A stretch of 64,000 nucleotides of DNA, from contig NC_089982.1 in the NCBI RefSeq assembly GCF_036417845.1, positions 40,325,684-40,389,683 of the forward strand. The letters are read 5' to 3'. The stretch's first letter is position 1; the number at the start of each line of letters is the position of its first letter. Shown one piece after another: positions 13,301 through 28,105 of this stretch. Source of the stretch: Apteryx mantelli. Taxonomy: Eukaryota > Chordata > Aves > Apterygiformes > Apterygidae. Below the pieces are notes generated by a model that was not told where the DNA came from, did no database searches, and saw only the letters and a program-made list of their open reading frames with translations. The translations under genes were made by a program, and so were the position numbers.

Positions 13301-16300
13301 AAAACATTCAGAGTGCTTGACATTTCTATGTTAAGTACAGTACACAACCAGCACATGCATACAGAGTGCACAGTTCATAAGCAAAACACTTAACAATCTC
13401 ATGAAAAATTTTGCTGTGCATGCAGGTACTCCAAGGCCCATTGACGTCAAGAGAAATTCAAGCTCTTAGTCAAATCAGAAGTCATTTGTATCAGAATACA
13501 CTTTGCATTATTCCTCACCAAAGATCTACTCATGTGAAAAATCAGGCATTCCTAAATGACTTTGAACATAACCTGTTAGAAAAGTTAGTTTTCTTTTTCA
13601 GTAGGAAAAAGTATTTTTCCTTTTCAGGGAAAGGAAAGGGAGACAGCATTTTGTGTTATATTGCCATGGGAAGGATGGTTATTGTATGTTGTGCCAGACA
13701 GGACATGGACTCTCATATACATAATTGAAAGAAAAAATCAGTATGTATTCAAAGTTATGTTTTAAAAGGAAACATTTCCAAACGTATGCTTTTTTCACTT
13801 CACAGAAATAGAATATTGCTATCATTACAGAGCAAGTATAAAACAGCCACACAAAATGACAAATTTCAAACTATGATAGAAATGACTCCATATGATAGAA
13901 TTGTTTAGCAATCTTTTCCACTGATCTAAATAACAAATAGGGACAGTGAACACATCTGTTTACTGCCTCTTTGAAACTACATAATTTTATGTCAGCACTG
14001 TTGTTAACCTTCATGTATTTCCATGGGATTAAATCAAAAATTTCAACTCAAAGAATCCCATACAAAGTTATAAATATCTGAAAACAGGAGTGTATCATGG
14101 AAATTCCTCTTTCTCCTCACAGAATTTCTCACTAGAGGCTTGACATTGCAAGACATTTGGAAAATAAGGGTGAAAATAACCAGCAATATATGCTACAAAC
14201 AAAATATGGCATAAGGCATATTTTTATTCCTGAAAGTAGCATCGATCTCAGAGTCACTTACACCCACAAAAAGAACCTAACCCTCTCTATTATCCTCTTC
14301 TCATCTTTTCACCCGTAAGAAATCTTTTCCAGGACCCAGCTGAGAATATGAAAATAATAATGATGTCCCAATCCTGTTCAGGTAATTTTTGAAAGCATAT
14401 ATTTTATTCATGATTAAAAAATTGCTAACTATAGAGAATGCACTTCAGTGCTAGGTAGGCGTTAATCACACTCACTGCTAAAAGCAGCTGGCAAACAATC
14501 TCAAATCACATTGTCATATGTTCCTAATTTCAAGTCAGATATCACCAGGTCTCAGAATTTATATCAGTCTCTTTCCTTGATCTATCTGGAAGCTCTCCTT
14601 ACTGGATGCCTTGTTGTCATTCCTCAGAAAACACTCTAGGAAAGTATACCACAGCTTCAGGAATAACACTAAATTGTCAGATACCAGTAATAAAATACCT
14701 TTCATCTCTAATGTATTTTGTCTCCCATTTTCCCAGCTTAAGATTGATGAGATGCAGGAAACAAAGCACATAATAGATCCAGGGCAGATGTGCTGCACCA
14801 TGAATCTGCAAAAAGTGGCCTGTATAGTTGGGAAAAATATTTTATTTTCAGAAAAAGTTGTTAATGTAGGACAGAGCAAACAACTACCTAGCAATTATGT
14901 ATAACAAGTGCCTGTCAAATGCCCTAATCTTGCTATCTCCCACCCACTTCTTATTTTATCTTCTATCCAATTCACTACTAGATGAAGTTATATTAACACA
15001 TTGCAGAAAGTCAAAGTTTAATGCTGTTCAAGTATTAGTCCATCAAATTAGTGCTTTTAAGGACAATTCTGTGCTTTTAAGGCTCATCCTCAGAAATCTT
15101 CTTTCAGCTTTAATATGTGAGAAGGGCGGAGTATCTGGTCACACAAAAACTTAGACATGATAGCTTTTTTTGGTACAACTCAAGAAGCAAAACTATTTCC
15201 AACACTTTGAATGTAGGAATAGCTAAATAAGAACATTGCAGGGACTGCTGAAAATGCTGAGGGGTTGATTCTATTTTATTCAATATAGTGCATACACACA
15301 GTATCTCAGCACCTTATTGTGGTGCAGCAGGTTGTCATCTGTTGTTAGTTCTCTCTTCTTCCCCACAGGTAGAGTAGTATGCGGCAGAAATTTGCCTTCA
15401 CTAAAGCCATTAAAAATGGATATCTTCAAAATGCAAGTAAAATTTCTTAACAGAAATCTGGATAAAAAAATTAGTGGATAGATAAATTGAAGCATAAAAG
15501 AGGTTCAGTGCCATCAAAGCCTGCTTGGCTACATATTAATTCCTGAAGAAGAGAACATGGATATTTATTGCAAAACTTCTGAATGATTCTGACAAATAAA
15601 AAGCAAAAAAAGCTAGAGACATATTCAAGGGCATTTAAAGTTCCAAAAATAAAAATGACTTGGATTTCAGAAACTGGAATTTCAAATGTGCATAGACATT
15701 ATATTCCTTTCTTTTTTTTTTTTAATCCATGTAGTTCTATTGCAATTTGTAAGCGTCTGTCAGAACTTGATCTCCGTCTGCTGACACTAAGGATGGGCAA
15801 GACAACACACACAAGATGCACATAGGAGACAAGACACTGTATGATTCCATCTCCATTAAAATGCATTCATTACGTTTAGGTGTACGATATGAACTGTACC
15901 TCAGGAGTAAGCAGGATCACAAAAGCAAACACGTGAAAGAGAATTGCAGAACAGGATATTGCATTGCAGAAAAAGAGTTTAGCTAGACGCAAGTTCTTTC
16001 ACTTAAAGTGTTCATTTTATAGGTGTCTGTATTTTTTAAATATCTCTTTAGTTTGCCCTTTGGTGCTCTCCCTGTGACTCCAGTATAGTCATTGCATTAA
16101 CTGAATTAGTACATAAAAGTGCTATTATTATTATAAGTTCCAAATAAGGCTATAAAAAAACAGATATGATCTAGCAAAAATGGGTTAGTTTTTGTGTTAC
16201 ATGTGATTGTTATTAATAGAGATATTTTAGGTAGCCCAAGCATATAGGGAGGCAGAGAAGTAAACATATAAATCTGTAATAATTTTTACTCAGTATCTGA

Positions 16301-16500
16301 ATAAACTGCTCCTCAGGGGTACCGTAAACAGGCAGAATCATTTCAGTGACATAAATAATATCTATTTATACATGTGCAACATCCATTTAATATAATTAAA
16401 TAGCAGCTATTCAACAATTTGGCTGTGAAATTAGGTGGAATAGCTTCAAGCGCACAGACAAAAAATGCCTAAAGTCATTCTAACACAAACAGAATTCCAA
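10357..16500. other. Non-coding AT-rich host DNA
   Basis: No exon or RNA gene is recognisable. Frames of 105-117 codons on the + strand (11309-11662, 13411-13728) have no motif, start in AT-rich sequence and look like chance. A purine-rich stretch with a mirror repeat is listed separately. Confidence 0.6.
12007..12042 (+). repeat. Homopurine mirror repeat
   Basis: Thirty-six consecutive purines contain a mirror repeat: 13-base arms at 12009-12021 and 12026-12038 around GAGG. Homopurine mirror repeats can form intramolecular triplexes (H-DNA). The wider 11941-12053 interval is purine-rich throughout. Confidence 0.8.
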
Positions 16501-17345
16501 AACCATCTGAACTGCCCCACACCCACAACACAAAACCCTCAGCACTTCTGCAACACTGTGATGCTCCAGACCCAGGCGCTCATTCATCAAATCTTGTGAC
16601 AGCTATGCGCCCACTTCCAAGACACCCTGAGGGCTCTACCAGGCCCTGACCAGCCTCACCTGAGGTGTCCCCTCACCCTGCCCATACTCCAGGACCCCAT
16701 TTAAGCTCAGCCCATGGCCATCAGTCTCTACCACACTGATGCTGGTCTCCAGCTCATCCCTGCTTAGCTATGGGTCTTGGTGAACCTGACCCCAAACTAG
16801 GGGCTGACTTTCTGGCTTAATCTCATTGCTATGGACATACCTGGAGATTACTAGCTGTGTCTGAGCCTGGTTATCCTCACTGGACCTGACCTTAATCTGC
16901 AAATTGACTTTGCTGCTTGATCTTAGCCATGCCTCATTACCACCGAGGTGCCTGGCCTCTGGGCTGCCCCTGGTCTGCCCTGCTCCATCATGGGGGTGGT
17001 GGCCCTGCCTTGCCACCACAGGGAACCCCTGCAGCTCCCTGACCCTGAGGAAGAGCCACTGATCCTCGCTGCACCACAAGACCTCCATGGCCTGCAGATA
17101 CTTCCTTCTCGCCAGATGCAGTCTTGGGCAGCCCAACTTGACTGACATCTATGACAGCCATGCATTGGCCTTGTAGTCACTGTAAGGCACCTCAGTATCC
17201 ATCCCAGTAGGGCTGGTTTCTTCTCAACCTGATTGACAGGAAAGGAGATTAGATGGGCCATGTAGCCAAAGATAGTCTGGAGCTGACAGCTTTGAAATAG
17301 TTCCATGTGGCTACGCAGCAACTTGGACATGTTTGTCAGCAACTT
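16500..17345. repeat. GC-rich patch with diverged ~100-bp direct repeats
   Basis: About 850 bp of C- and CTGACC-rich sequence stand out against AT-rich flanks. A unit beginning near 16783 (AACCTGACC, then CTGACTTTCTGGCTTAATCT) recurs exactly 100 bases later near 16883 (GACCTGACC, then TTGACTTTGCTGCTTGATCT). Further CTGAC-type starts occur near 16646, 17039, 17140 and 17228 but are too diverged to align by eye. Minus-strand frames of 126 and 139 codons cross the patch in two overlapping registers with no known motif. I regard them as a by-product of low stop-codon frequency in GC-rich repeats. It is probably an old minisatellite or a fragment of an unrecognised repeat family. Confidence 0.5.
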
Positions 17346-20300
17346 CAGATGAAATCAGAAAGAGCAGAAATTCCTCAAAGCAGTCTTAGAAGAACTTTTA
17401 AAGAAATGTTCTATTTTTAAGAAAGCTTTGATTAAAAATTGCATGTCCTTAAAAAACACATCTGTCTCAATGCATATTCTGAATATGCTGAGGCTGGAGA
17501 TAAAAATAAGCTGTTTGCCACTTTGCATTCCCATTTGCCCTGCAACAGCATCGCAGCTAAGACTGAATTAGATTTTATTCCTTCTTATGTGTCTTCAAGA
17601 TTTTTTTATTTTTATTTTTTCCTATACTCAATCACTTACATCTGCCATCAGAACATAGCTGCATAACAAAGGGTTTGCTGCACAGCTGTCATCAGTCCTC
17701 TTAATTTGGCTTGTAGTAATGGTGAGGATGAACAAGATGGAAAGGAGAGCTCAAACTGGGTCACTAAGGCTGAATGTTGTAGCAGGAAAATTACGTATAG
17801 CACCTTTGATCCAATTAAGAGCTTAGCCTCATGGTTAACATTAAACACATGCAGAACTTCACTGCCTTATAGTTCTGCATGTTTGATATTCCAGTTTGAG
17901 AGAAAAAAAAAACATAGAGGTTATATATTTTCTGTATAATAACATTTTAAAAACCAGTGCACACCTAGTTAACCAGTTGATGCATCCAGTTGCCTATTTG
18001 TTTGAAATTATCCTAGGACCGCATATCAGGTTTGAAAACTTAGCTGCAGTTCCATTTCACCCATCTAACAGAGACATCAAGCAAGCTCAGGCCTCCAGGT
18101 AGGTCTACTCTGAGTTGATTGTTTGAATTCAGCACAGAAATCAGTCCGTGGTTTCCCAATGGTTACCCTAACCACCAGTTTACGTTTCTGGTTTTCACAC
18201 CATTGATATGATTTGAAATGATTATGTAAAAAAAAAATCTATAAAACAAGTATTTTCTCAATTTTATTCTAAACTTTTACCTTGCAAGTGTTGCTAATTT
18301 ACCATCAATCTAATGCTGGATTGCCTATTGAGCATTTAAAGCATCTTTTCCTCCAACATTGGAATTTTTTCACAGCCATCTTTGTACAAATGAAATTCAA
18401 ATATTCCCCAGCACCATCCAGGAAGGAAAAGTGATCACTGTCAAGATGCTGACTATGGTTGTGGCACCTTGCTGACAACTGTTTTCCCTATGCATTTAGC
18501 ATAAGATACCAAAAGGCCAGGTGAGAGCAGCAAGAATATTTTAAATTTAATGAAGTAATTGAGACATATTGCAGACTTTCAGATAATGCTGATGTTGATA
18601 TAAAGTAGTAGAACTACACCTGTGTTGTAAAGTTGGAAAGGAAGCTCTTATCTGTGGGTGCTGCATTCCAGCTAGGTATTTTTCCTTTCTTATTTAACTT
18701 GTTAAGAAGACTGGAGACTTAACAAGATGAGGGACGAGAGGAATGAGTGAGATGGAGTAATGTGGCCCAGAAACATTGTTCAGCATCAACTTGTATGAAG
18801 GTAAGTTATTTAATATTCTGTGTGATTTCTCAACACTAGGAAAGAATTACTTGTAACCCACAGAAATGTATTCCTTGTGCTATGCTTAGCGATCCCTGCT
18901 GCCTGGATCTGAAACCCTGCAGTCTTTCTTGTAGAAGGGCTGAGAACTTTGTATTGGAGGTGTAGGGCAACTGGAGCTCTTAACTTTGGCTTCCCTGTGT
19001 TCAAAGCAGCCTTTTAGTAGCTGGGGTAAAACTGCTGTGATTTAGAGCATCCCCTTTAGCGGCCTGAAATCTGGGCAGTCACTTTTGTCATCTTTTAGAA
19101 AGTCCCTTCTGTTTCAAAGCATGGCCTGGCTGCTCTTTTTTACAGCTTTATCTAAATGAAAGTATAATATTTTTAGGTTGTTTATTTAAGTTGTTTTCAG
19201 ACAAATTTCAAGAGACTGGTATTTAGTGAGAAAAAAATTCTGCAAAAAGAAACCATTATAACTATAGAGTGCCTAAGGAAACACTGTAAGGAAACCGATG
19301 TGATTCAATGAAAATTTAAATTGATCAAATTAACCTTACAGAAAAAATCCTATTGGAAGGCATTCTTACGTTCTTGTTCTACGAATTACAGTGGGGTTCT
19401 ACCATTAATTGTTAGGAACATTAACCATGAGGAACATAATCGTTAGCAGAGGAACATGTGAATGATTTTTTAATTATTCAAATCAGAAGTTGACTACTCT
19501 AAAGTTCCTGAGCAATTTACCCTAGTATTAAGGACATTGGTATAATGCCCCAAATGAAAAAAAACACTATCTTCCAAGGTATACTCTCCCCTCTTATAAA
19601 TAACAATTCTGGTCTCAATGTGAACACCTTGGTACAGCTCAGCAGCAATTTTAGGATAAATGTTCTGAAACAAATACAGCTTTTCTGATGGAAAGAGAGA
19701 AAAGAAATTGGTTGGACATAATGCATGCTTTTGTCAGATAAAGGTGGCAGGGATAAACTGTACAAGATACACTAATAAATTTTTTAAAATCAAAGCTAAA
19801 ATGACAGTTTAAATCATTATAGTTTTCAAGCTACACTTAAAATGAAGAACCTTTAATCCTGCTTTTTAATTTGCTTTAAGGAACAAGATATGTAAGAGAA
19901 GCTGAATAAGTTGATTTTACTGGGGTGTATTCTATTTAAAAACAATCATATGGTTATGACCTATAATTTTCCAAGCAACATTCAGTCATGTAGCTTTTAA
20001 AACAGTTCTTCTACCTCACACCCATGAAGATCAGTTTATTTAATTCTGAGGAAATCCTTTTGGTTTCTTGTATGTCCAGGTGACAATATAAGTTGTAAGA
20101 AATGTATTTCCAATGCAGGAAAAAAGGGACTTTCTATGGATTTGTTAAAAGGATTAACATCATTGACAGACAGCACTGAAAAGCTATGTAATAACAGTCC
20201 AATCCACTCCACTCACTTTCCTGCCTTCACCCAGGTCCAGATTAACTGAGGACTGGTAGGAGCTGGTTGGAAGTTGTGAACATTTATTACGGCAGATGAC

Positions 20301-23300
20301 TAAAACTGCAGTAAATGAAACAGCTCAAAATATTCTGTATGTTTCTACTTCAAATACTTTCAAGAATATTTCGACTATATTCTCAGTTCCTTTGGAAACC
20401 AGCGTAGCACTAAGGCTATTACTATAATCAACAGAATATTACTAATACTGGAATTTTACAAGAATGTGTCTTACTTTACGCAGACTCCTGGAAAGATATT
20501 GCCCTCAGTTAAGAATATTTAAGAGTACACATTCAAAGCCAGTTTCTTCACTTCTTCAAAGTCTCCCCCCACCCCTATCTGCTTTATTTTCACTTCCATT
20601 TGTGTTTTTAGAGCAGCACAAGAGAAGTCAGAAGGAGAAAGAATACAACTTAAAATGGGTCAGCTGGTTTAAAACAGGACCTTTTCCTCTAGTTCAGTTC
20701 ATGATTCTTCATACTTAGCATTTTGCCAGACACACTGAACCAAGTTCCTTAAGCATAAATGTCACCACAAGTAAATTACTATATTTTAGTGCAAACTTAG
20801 TTTTTGCATTTAAGGAAATGAACATCTATGGCCATAGTTTGTTACAATCATAATATTTCCATGGATTCTGCTATTTTTTATTATGGTAACTTTTAAAATT
20901 ATAGATAAATCTTTTTTTTTGCGGCTTAATTAAATGGAGTTCAACAACTGTAGGTTTTGCTCTTAATGAAATCTGAGTTCACATTTTAAGCTTTTATTTG
21001 AACTTTGAGGTGAGTTAAGGCTTCAGATGGGATTTTTTGCTATGTTCCTATGGAAGGGAGAACTGGCAATCTGGGAGAAGGGGCTTCCGTTGGAGTAACT
21101 ACAAGAACCTGCTGTTAGGGTCAGGAAGAATACCTGGTAGCAAAATATTCATGAAGCTACTTGGCATAACAGCCCTGGAAAGGAGAGGGGCAGTGTTGAC
21201 AGGCCTGAGTAAAATTCTGAATTCAGTGAAGAGAGAAATATATGCCCACGCTGGGCTGCCATCGTGTTTAATAGAACCATTCCATCTTACCGATAGGATG
21301 GATGTACTTGCTTCTTTTGCAGCATCCAGTCGTGCACCTTTCTCAAATGTTTTGCTGTCTTTGTTTTTCTCTTTTTTTTTTTTCCTAGTTATGGTATAAC
21401 AATAATGAGATGCTGCTGCATAAATCAGAATGGCAAATGGCCTTGAGATGTTCTTTAAACACCTTGTTTCTTAAATCACTTACATAAAGTATTCCCCCCC
21501 GCCCTTTTCTTGAAGATCAAAAAGAAATGCAAGTTGTACCACATCAAAGGAGACTGGTGAAAGAATTAAATGAACTTGAATTTTTTTCCCTAATTGCAAA
21601 GTATACAAGCTGCAACCTTATTAAATAACTTATGTAGAAGACAGTCATCGTCGCAATATGAAATGACCTAGTATTTATTATTCATAGTCCCCATTGTATC
21701 TTGTGAGCATTGTATGCTTATTAAAAATTGCTTATATATTTGCTGAAGAGAATCTTAAACATAATCAGTGTTTGCTTTTCTGTAAAATTATATTTTTCTT
21801 ATCTCTTTCAGCCCTCAGAGGCTGTCTAGATCTCAGTCCATGCATTTCTGAATCATGTGCAAGTTCAGTATCTGCATTAGGAAAGAGCACTGAAGCGGCC
21901 CTGATCACATTGGAACATTTCAATGCCAGAGCAGAAATTCAAGATAAACTTTGGCCAGAAAACCAACAACAGAAATAATGGTATAAATTGTCTTCTTAAG
22001 AAAGAAAGACTGGACTGGATGGCTTCTATCTTTTCATTTGTACCCATTCACTGTAGCACTTGGACAGAAGAGTTGTAGGGCAGATCCTATCAGTGTGGTC
22101 TTGAAGATGGGAAGGCCATTATCCTTAATAAGGATAAGAAAAGCTATGCACCTGTCTTCTTGAAGGACCTATCTGATGAAAATGATTCTTATTCAAACTC
22201 GGGAACTTTCTCACCTTTACAAATGCTTTGTTGAATTGGGAAAAAAAAATGATGCATGTCAGAGCTTTCATCAGAAAGCTGCCTACATGATGTATTTATT
22301 GTAGAGCTAAATGCATCAGCTGGAGACTGCTTTTACTATTAAAAGAACCTTCTGGAAATTACATGTATAGCTTCTAATTATCATTCAGCACTTGCTTGGA
22401 ACTGTAAAACATCCCTAAACTCTTAGAGTAAGTCACAGGTTGTAAAACATGATTCCAAAGTAATAAAAGGATAGAAATATGTAAATGTAAATTTAATTAA
22501 AACAAGTTGTCCTATTCTCAAATTTATGGGGGTAGAGAGAGAAGGTGGTTTAGTAGTTGAATATAAATAGCTAAAGGTAAATGTCATAGATACATGGACA
22601 TGCACCTGAATTCACAATATTCACAAAGATTGCACAGTTTACTTGTCTGTGTATGTATTATATGTATAGCAAATTCTGGAAAGAATGATCATCCATGATC
22701 TTTTCATTGTGTAATGTTAACAGAAACACACCAGGTTGGTAGCCAAACCTTTTCCATCCTTGTTAGGAGCATATTTTTAAACAGACTGCAGTGACAGGAG
22801 GTGCTCTGCAGCCCTCTCCTTCCTCACTGAATTCACGCTAGGCTCCTACCAACGTCCTTTGCATTTAAATGACACAACTGCGGGTCTCGCTCACTCCTGA
22901 CTGAACACTCAAACTAATTTCCTTTGCCTTTTCAGCAGTCGCTGCACTGGCAGCATAAAAAAAAATCAGAAATTTGAAAGAGCATTTTGTTTCTTCATCC
23001 AGGTCATTCCTGTTTATTCAGCATAGTCGATGTTCTGCAGTTCATGTGGATGGATAAACAAGAATGGCCCACAGCAACACATAAGAGCTACAAATAGGAT
23101 CAAGATATATTTTTATGATTGCTGGGCTCATATCATTGTCACAGTACAGATTTGAGAGGTTGTTTTATCTGCTCAACGCTGTGAGTTCTGAACATTGATT
23201 TTTACACTGAAGCATTTGGAAATGCAGTTTAACCAACCTTTTTTGGGCATTTATCATTGACAACTGTTCATGTGAGAGGAGACTTATTGATCTGTTAATT

Positions 23301-23728
23301 GAACAATCATTGCTCCATCTTTATCACATGTGTCCTACTATTACTGCGCTTACTCTGTGACCTAAAATCCTGTTTTGGAGATCTCAAACTGAAAAAATTA
23401 AAAAAAACAGAACAAATGAAACAATAAATATGAAGCAATAAAAAAGGCTGCATAAATGCATGAATACTCTTCAACAGAGGCTTTATTCATTACATAAACT
23501 GACCTAGAAACACAGCACAAGGCATTTTCTTTTAAGTATAAAATCCCTGCTGTGCAAAGGGTTAGCAAAAGGACATAAATGATGATGAGACCTGCCTTGC
23601 TAACCTTCTCTACAGTGATGAATCTCACTTCACGGCTGGTGCAAACAACATTATGTACAGCTGCACTGCATCTTCCTGTTCTAGAGATTCTCAGTCTTTC
23701 CTGCAGCCAAGCGCTTTGACATCAAAGG
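17346..23728. other. Non-coding AT-rich host DNA
   Basis: No gene is recognisable. The longest frame (21037-21399, + strand, 120 codons) ends in a run of phenylalanine codons from a poly(T) tract and shows no domain. I call it spurious. Confidence 0.55.
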
Positions 23729-23866
23729 AACCTCCACCTTAAAGGTATTCAAAACCTGACTGAACATGGTTCTGGGCAGCCTGCTCTAGCTGATCCTGTT
23801 TTGAACAGGGGAATTGGACTAGAAAATCTCCAGAGATCCCTTTCAACATTAACTATGCTATGATTG
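23729..23866 (+). mobile_element. CR1 LINE relic, more diverged 3' end
   Basis: The sequence follows the CR1 3' end in order: 'ctccaccttaaaggtattca', 'aaacctgactgaacatggtt', 'ctgggcagcctgctctagc', 'gaacaggggaattggacta', 'atctccagagatccctttca' and a final CTATGATTG in place of the ATTCTATGAT terminus. It may extend leftward to about 23683. Substitutions relative to the consensus pattern are more numerous than in the copy near 7.9 kb, so it is probably older. No coding part remains. Confidence 0.85.
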
Positions 23867-26800
23867 AGAGTTAAAAATGATAACCAGGTCAGGCTTTACG
23901 CTGATAATCCTAACTTACATGTCCTGTTATTTTCCTTATAGTTCTGAAAGGTTTTGTATCTGGATTGCTTGTTTGGTTTGTGGACAGGAGAATACCTGAC
24001 CTCTTAATTTGGCTTTCCTTCTTTCCTCTTGCTCTTCTTCCCTCCTCCCCAGTCGATGGAGGCAGTACAATTTCTCTCTTGAAAAGGGAGGGCAAGGCTG
24101 TGTTTGTGACCACTTACTAGCTAACTGGAGAGAACACTATCAGCCTCCGACACCTCACAGCTTCATCCCTACCCAGGGTACCAACAGCTACCTTTGACTG
24201 TTACCTGAAGGTGCCAGAAAATTTTCTTATCTCTGAAGCACTCCTAAAATCTAGCTCCTGATCTGAAAATGGCACCCTAATCCATAAGACATGCCAGTGA
24301 ATGACTAATCATGCTCTACATCAAACATTGTGGTTCTTTTCAGATTCCTTCATTTCTAAATTTGTAATCCAGTGTTCATTGCACTAGAGATCTAAAATAC
24401 TTTCTTATGTTATTTTCCCCCCGAATTTTTTTTCTTCTGCTGCTTTTATTTTAAAAGATCCAAATGTGAAGAAAGAGGTGATACTGGAAGAGCCCTTCTG
24501 GGTTCAAAACAGACAAATCAAAAAGAAATATCTCTACATATGCACATTTTGGACCAGGTTCTCAGCTAGAATGAAAATCAGCTTAACTTCATAAGATTAT
24601 ATCAGGATATAAAAAACAGGTTATATAAGATGAGGACTTGTCTCACAGTTTCTATTCTCCTTTGGTACAGGCACAATGTTTTACACTAAGTAAAGAATGT
24701 CAAAGCAGACATGATGGTTAACCGGTTCCACTCAAGTTTCATTAATCTGCTATTGCAGGAGTCACCAGACAGTATTGGAAAGTATAATCTTGTAAAAATC
24801 TTACTGACAGTTTGATAAAACAGGCAGACACAGTCTGCTATTAGTTTTCAAGGGGGAAGGATTATTAAAGAAGTAGCTAGGAGAGGTAAGGCAGTATGAA
24901 CAACATGAGTTTCTCTCTTTATTTGATCTATGTTTGGAGCTAATTCAAGAAAGAAAGTAGTTCTGTGTGAACTGGTTATTGATATTAAACTGAAAATCCA
25001 GAAAGACAGAATTGCTTGCATGCCACACTACATTCATCTGTTCTAGGGTAGGGAGATGTAGAGAAGAGTACTTCACTCATTTCTGTTCTATTGAGCTGTT
25101 TTCAGGGCTTTAAATACCTGTTCCAGCTTGTATCAGAAAAGAGTTGAGGTGTCAGTAAAAGCAACAACAAAAAATAATTTTAGAAAACCCCTTTTGAACC
25201 TCCCTATCTAATCAGTGAACAAAACTAGTTCAGAACTAGCATCAGAAAATATCCTTCTTCCCACTTGTCCAGCTCAGGGTGTTGTAACTAGGAAGCTGTC
25301 TCCCAAGCCATCAGCACTGATAGAGGGAGAAATACATTCATCTCTGAATCTGTCTTTGGAGAGGCTTCTCTATTTCATTACTGACACAGGTGAAGGCTGA
25401 GGTCCATATATAGTCCCTCACTTAAATGATTTAAGTTAGGCAATGTAAATGTACATTCCCCTGCATGCAACTAGATTAACAGTCAGAAATAACTGAGGAT
25501 TTAAAGAAACTCTACATTAGGCCAGTCTAAGAATCCCATTGATTCTAATGAGACTAGATTTGGCCTGAGATAAATACATTTTGCGGAAAAAAATCTATAT
25601 GAGGAAGGACGCTTATCTGTACTGTTTGACAAACAACAACAGAAAAATGACCAAATTCAGAAAAATTGTTTATGAAGATTGAGCAAATGGAGCCCATGAA
25701 AAGATAAATGGACTAATATACTGTTCAAAGACAATAGTCAGAGTGACACTACACTAGTCTTTGTATATAGTTAGTCAGACTGCCAGCCAGGCACCAAATA
25801 TTCTGCACAGCAGTCCAGAAAAAGCAAGATCACCAACTTATTTCATGCTATCCCTTAAAAGGCACTCAGAATTATTGATAACTTTTGAGGAGGCTTCATT
25901 ACTTATCCCCCCAGAGTCATCTGGTGACTCTCTCTTAATAAAAATCTATTGTTTCCACAAAATCAACCATCCATTTTCTGATAGATTTTGCTCTTTGGCT
26001 TGTGCTGCTGAACTGCATGTCAAGTAGACATTTCATTACATGCAGATAAAGGCGATTTCGATGGTGATTTAGAATAAAGGATAAGGCAGTAAATTCATTC
26101 ACTCTTCATTCCTTGTAAAACCCAGAATCAAAGGTAGTTTGTTTGTCTGATGAATAAGGTCCTCCATTATGGTTATTTCTGATACTTACATACAGCCTCT
26201 ATGAAAGAAAATCATAGATTTATATTTTTTACTAAAATTTAAATGAAGATATTTTATATTCAGAACTATAAGTCTCCAACATCCCTGCTCATCTTCAAGA
26301 AGACAACTGAGAAGCATGCAGGTGCAGCTATGGCTGATTTACATTTGAGATAACAAAACGCCCCCATATTAATTCAGAGAGAATTAAACCTGTAGATTTT
26401 TACTAGCCATGGAACTCTTCGTTATGACTTTGGAAACGAGAACTATGTGTTGTTCCTTCGGGAAACTGAGATTAGAATCTACCAACTAGACTGAAAACAG
26501 ATCATAACTAGCATCTAATGAAAAGTGAAGTCATTAAAAAATTCCAGTACTCTTTATTTTAGAGAGAGGTGGGAAATTTCAAGCTCCACAGAAGACTTGC
26601 TACCAAAAATCAGACTGCAAAAATGAGTCACTCCAGATGGAGTATATTACATTCCTAATTAAAGAGCACATACAGTACTTCATGTTTTTAGTGCTCTTAA
26701 ACAATCTTACTGGCCATAAACATCATGCTAATGCATTTGTGGTGGGGAGAAACACTTCTAACAGCTACAGTACGTGTTTTGGGTGGATAGCAACAGCACC

Positions 26801-28105
26801 ACCCTATGAAGTTTTCTTTTCCTTGTTTCCAGAGAAACACAAAGCATCTGCTGAAATGGATATGAATTATGATGTAAAGCAACAACATGCACATTAACCA
26901 TCACATTAACCACATTCACCTATTTTAAGGTGAAACTAAAAGTAATTAGGACTGTGAATTATACTCTTCATTTTACTTCATTGCTTAAAAGTGAAACTGG
27001 ATACTTTTTAGTGAATGCAAAGAAGAATGGCATATCTGTTTTTGAAACTGAGGTTACATATGTGTATACATACACAGGCACTCTGAAGCACATGTGGAAC
27101 TCTCTGGCCATTGCTCCTTGGCTTTTCCTAGAGGACAGTCTCTGAATTACATTAGGTGTTTGATTTCCATCTTATTTTCAAACCTCTGTGAGACTATCTG
27201 TGTATTACTGAGCTACAAGAGAAAATTTAGGCCAAGGTTCCTGATGGCTAGTAAAACACTTGATATGACACCAAAACAAATGTTTTTAGGCACTTCTCAA
27301 GCAAGGACTCATTTACAGTTTTTTGCTTATTCTTGTGACTCTTAGTATGTTATCATGTTCTTCATGACTTTAGAATCATGCACTTAGAATAGCCCATTCC
27401 TTCTTATTTTCAGAAAAACATTTCTTACATCTGCAAAAGCTTCACTTTTCCAATGCTTCCCAGGTTGTTTCTAACTCTGAATAGCCTCACTAAGTTGGTA
27501 GACAGGTAAAAATTTCATTGGACAGGGAACCTCAACTGTAATATATAGGCAGCATCTGCTCTTAAACAGGATAAAGATCATACAAGTACAGAAATCTGAT
27601 TTCTAAAAGTGGCTTTCTTTCCTAAAAAGTAGAGTATTTTTTCTTCTGACCTAGAAAATTCAGGAAATGTACTCTCTGAACCTAAATGTGTCAATTAGCA
27701 GAGCTAACAATAACCATCTATTGCGCTGACAGAAGTCACTGGCTAAATCAAATTGAGGCCAGATTCAAACAGGACCCATAGTTAAAGACACCGTGGTAAA
27801 TTCTTTGTTGAGCTGCGTCGTAAGTAAATGAATTCATTTCAGTGTAGTCAGGTAGAAAATTTTGCCAGACACCAATGATAGCAAGGAGAGCATACTATAT
27901 TTGCTAAATATGTTCCATAATCCCAGGACAATCCTGTATCTTAATTTGCTGACTGCTTGATATAGAATATGAGAAAAGCTATTTAAGCAGGCATTGGAAA
28001 ACAGGGCTTTCCTCAACAGGATGAATGCCAGCTGTTAAATACCGTCTCGAACTCTCTCTTGAACAATGAATCACCATGGCAAAAGTCCTATGTGTTCTCT
28101 CAGGT
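23867..28105. other. Non-coding AT-rich host DNA
   Basis: I see no exon, RNA gene or clear transposon in this stretch. Confidence 0.55.

Noticed and set aside
16768..17342. Overlapping 126- and 139-codon minus-strand frames
   Set aside because: Two overlapping registers are open at once in GC-rich repetitive sequence, with no domain and no conservation evidence. This is typical of low stop density.
21037..21399. 120-codon plus-strand frame ending in a Phe run
   Set aside because: The C-terminus is a translated poly(T) tract and the rest has no domain.
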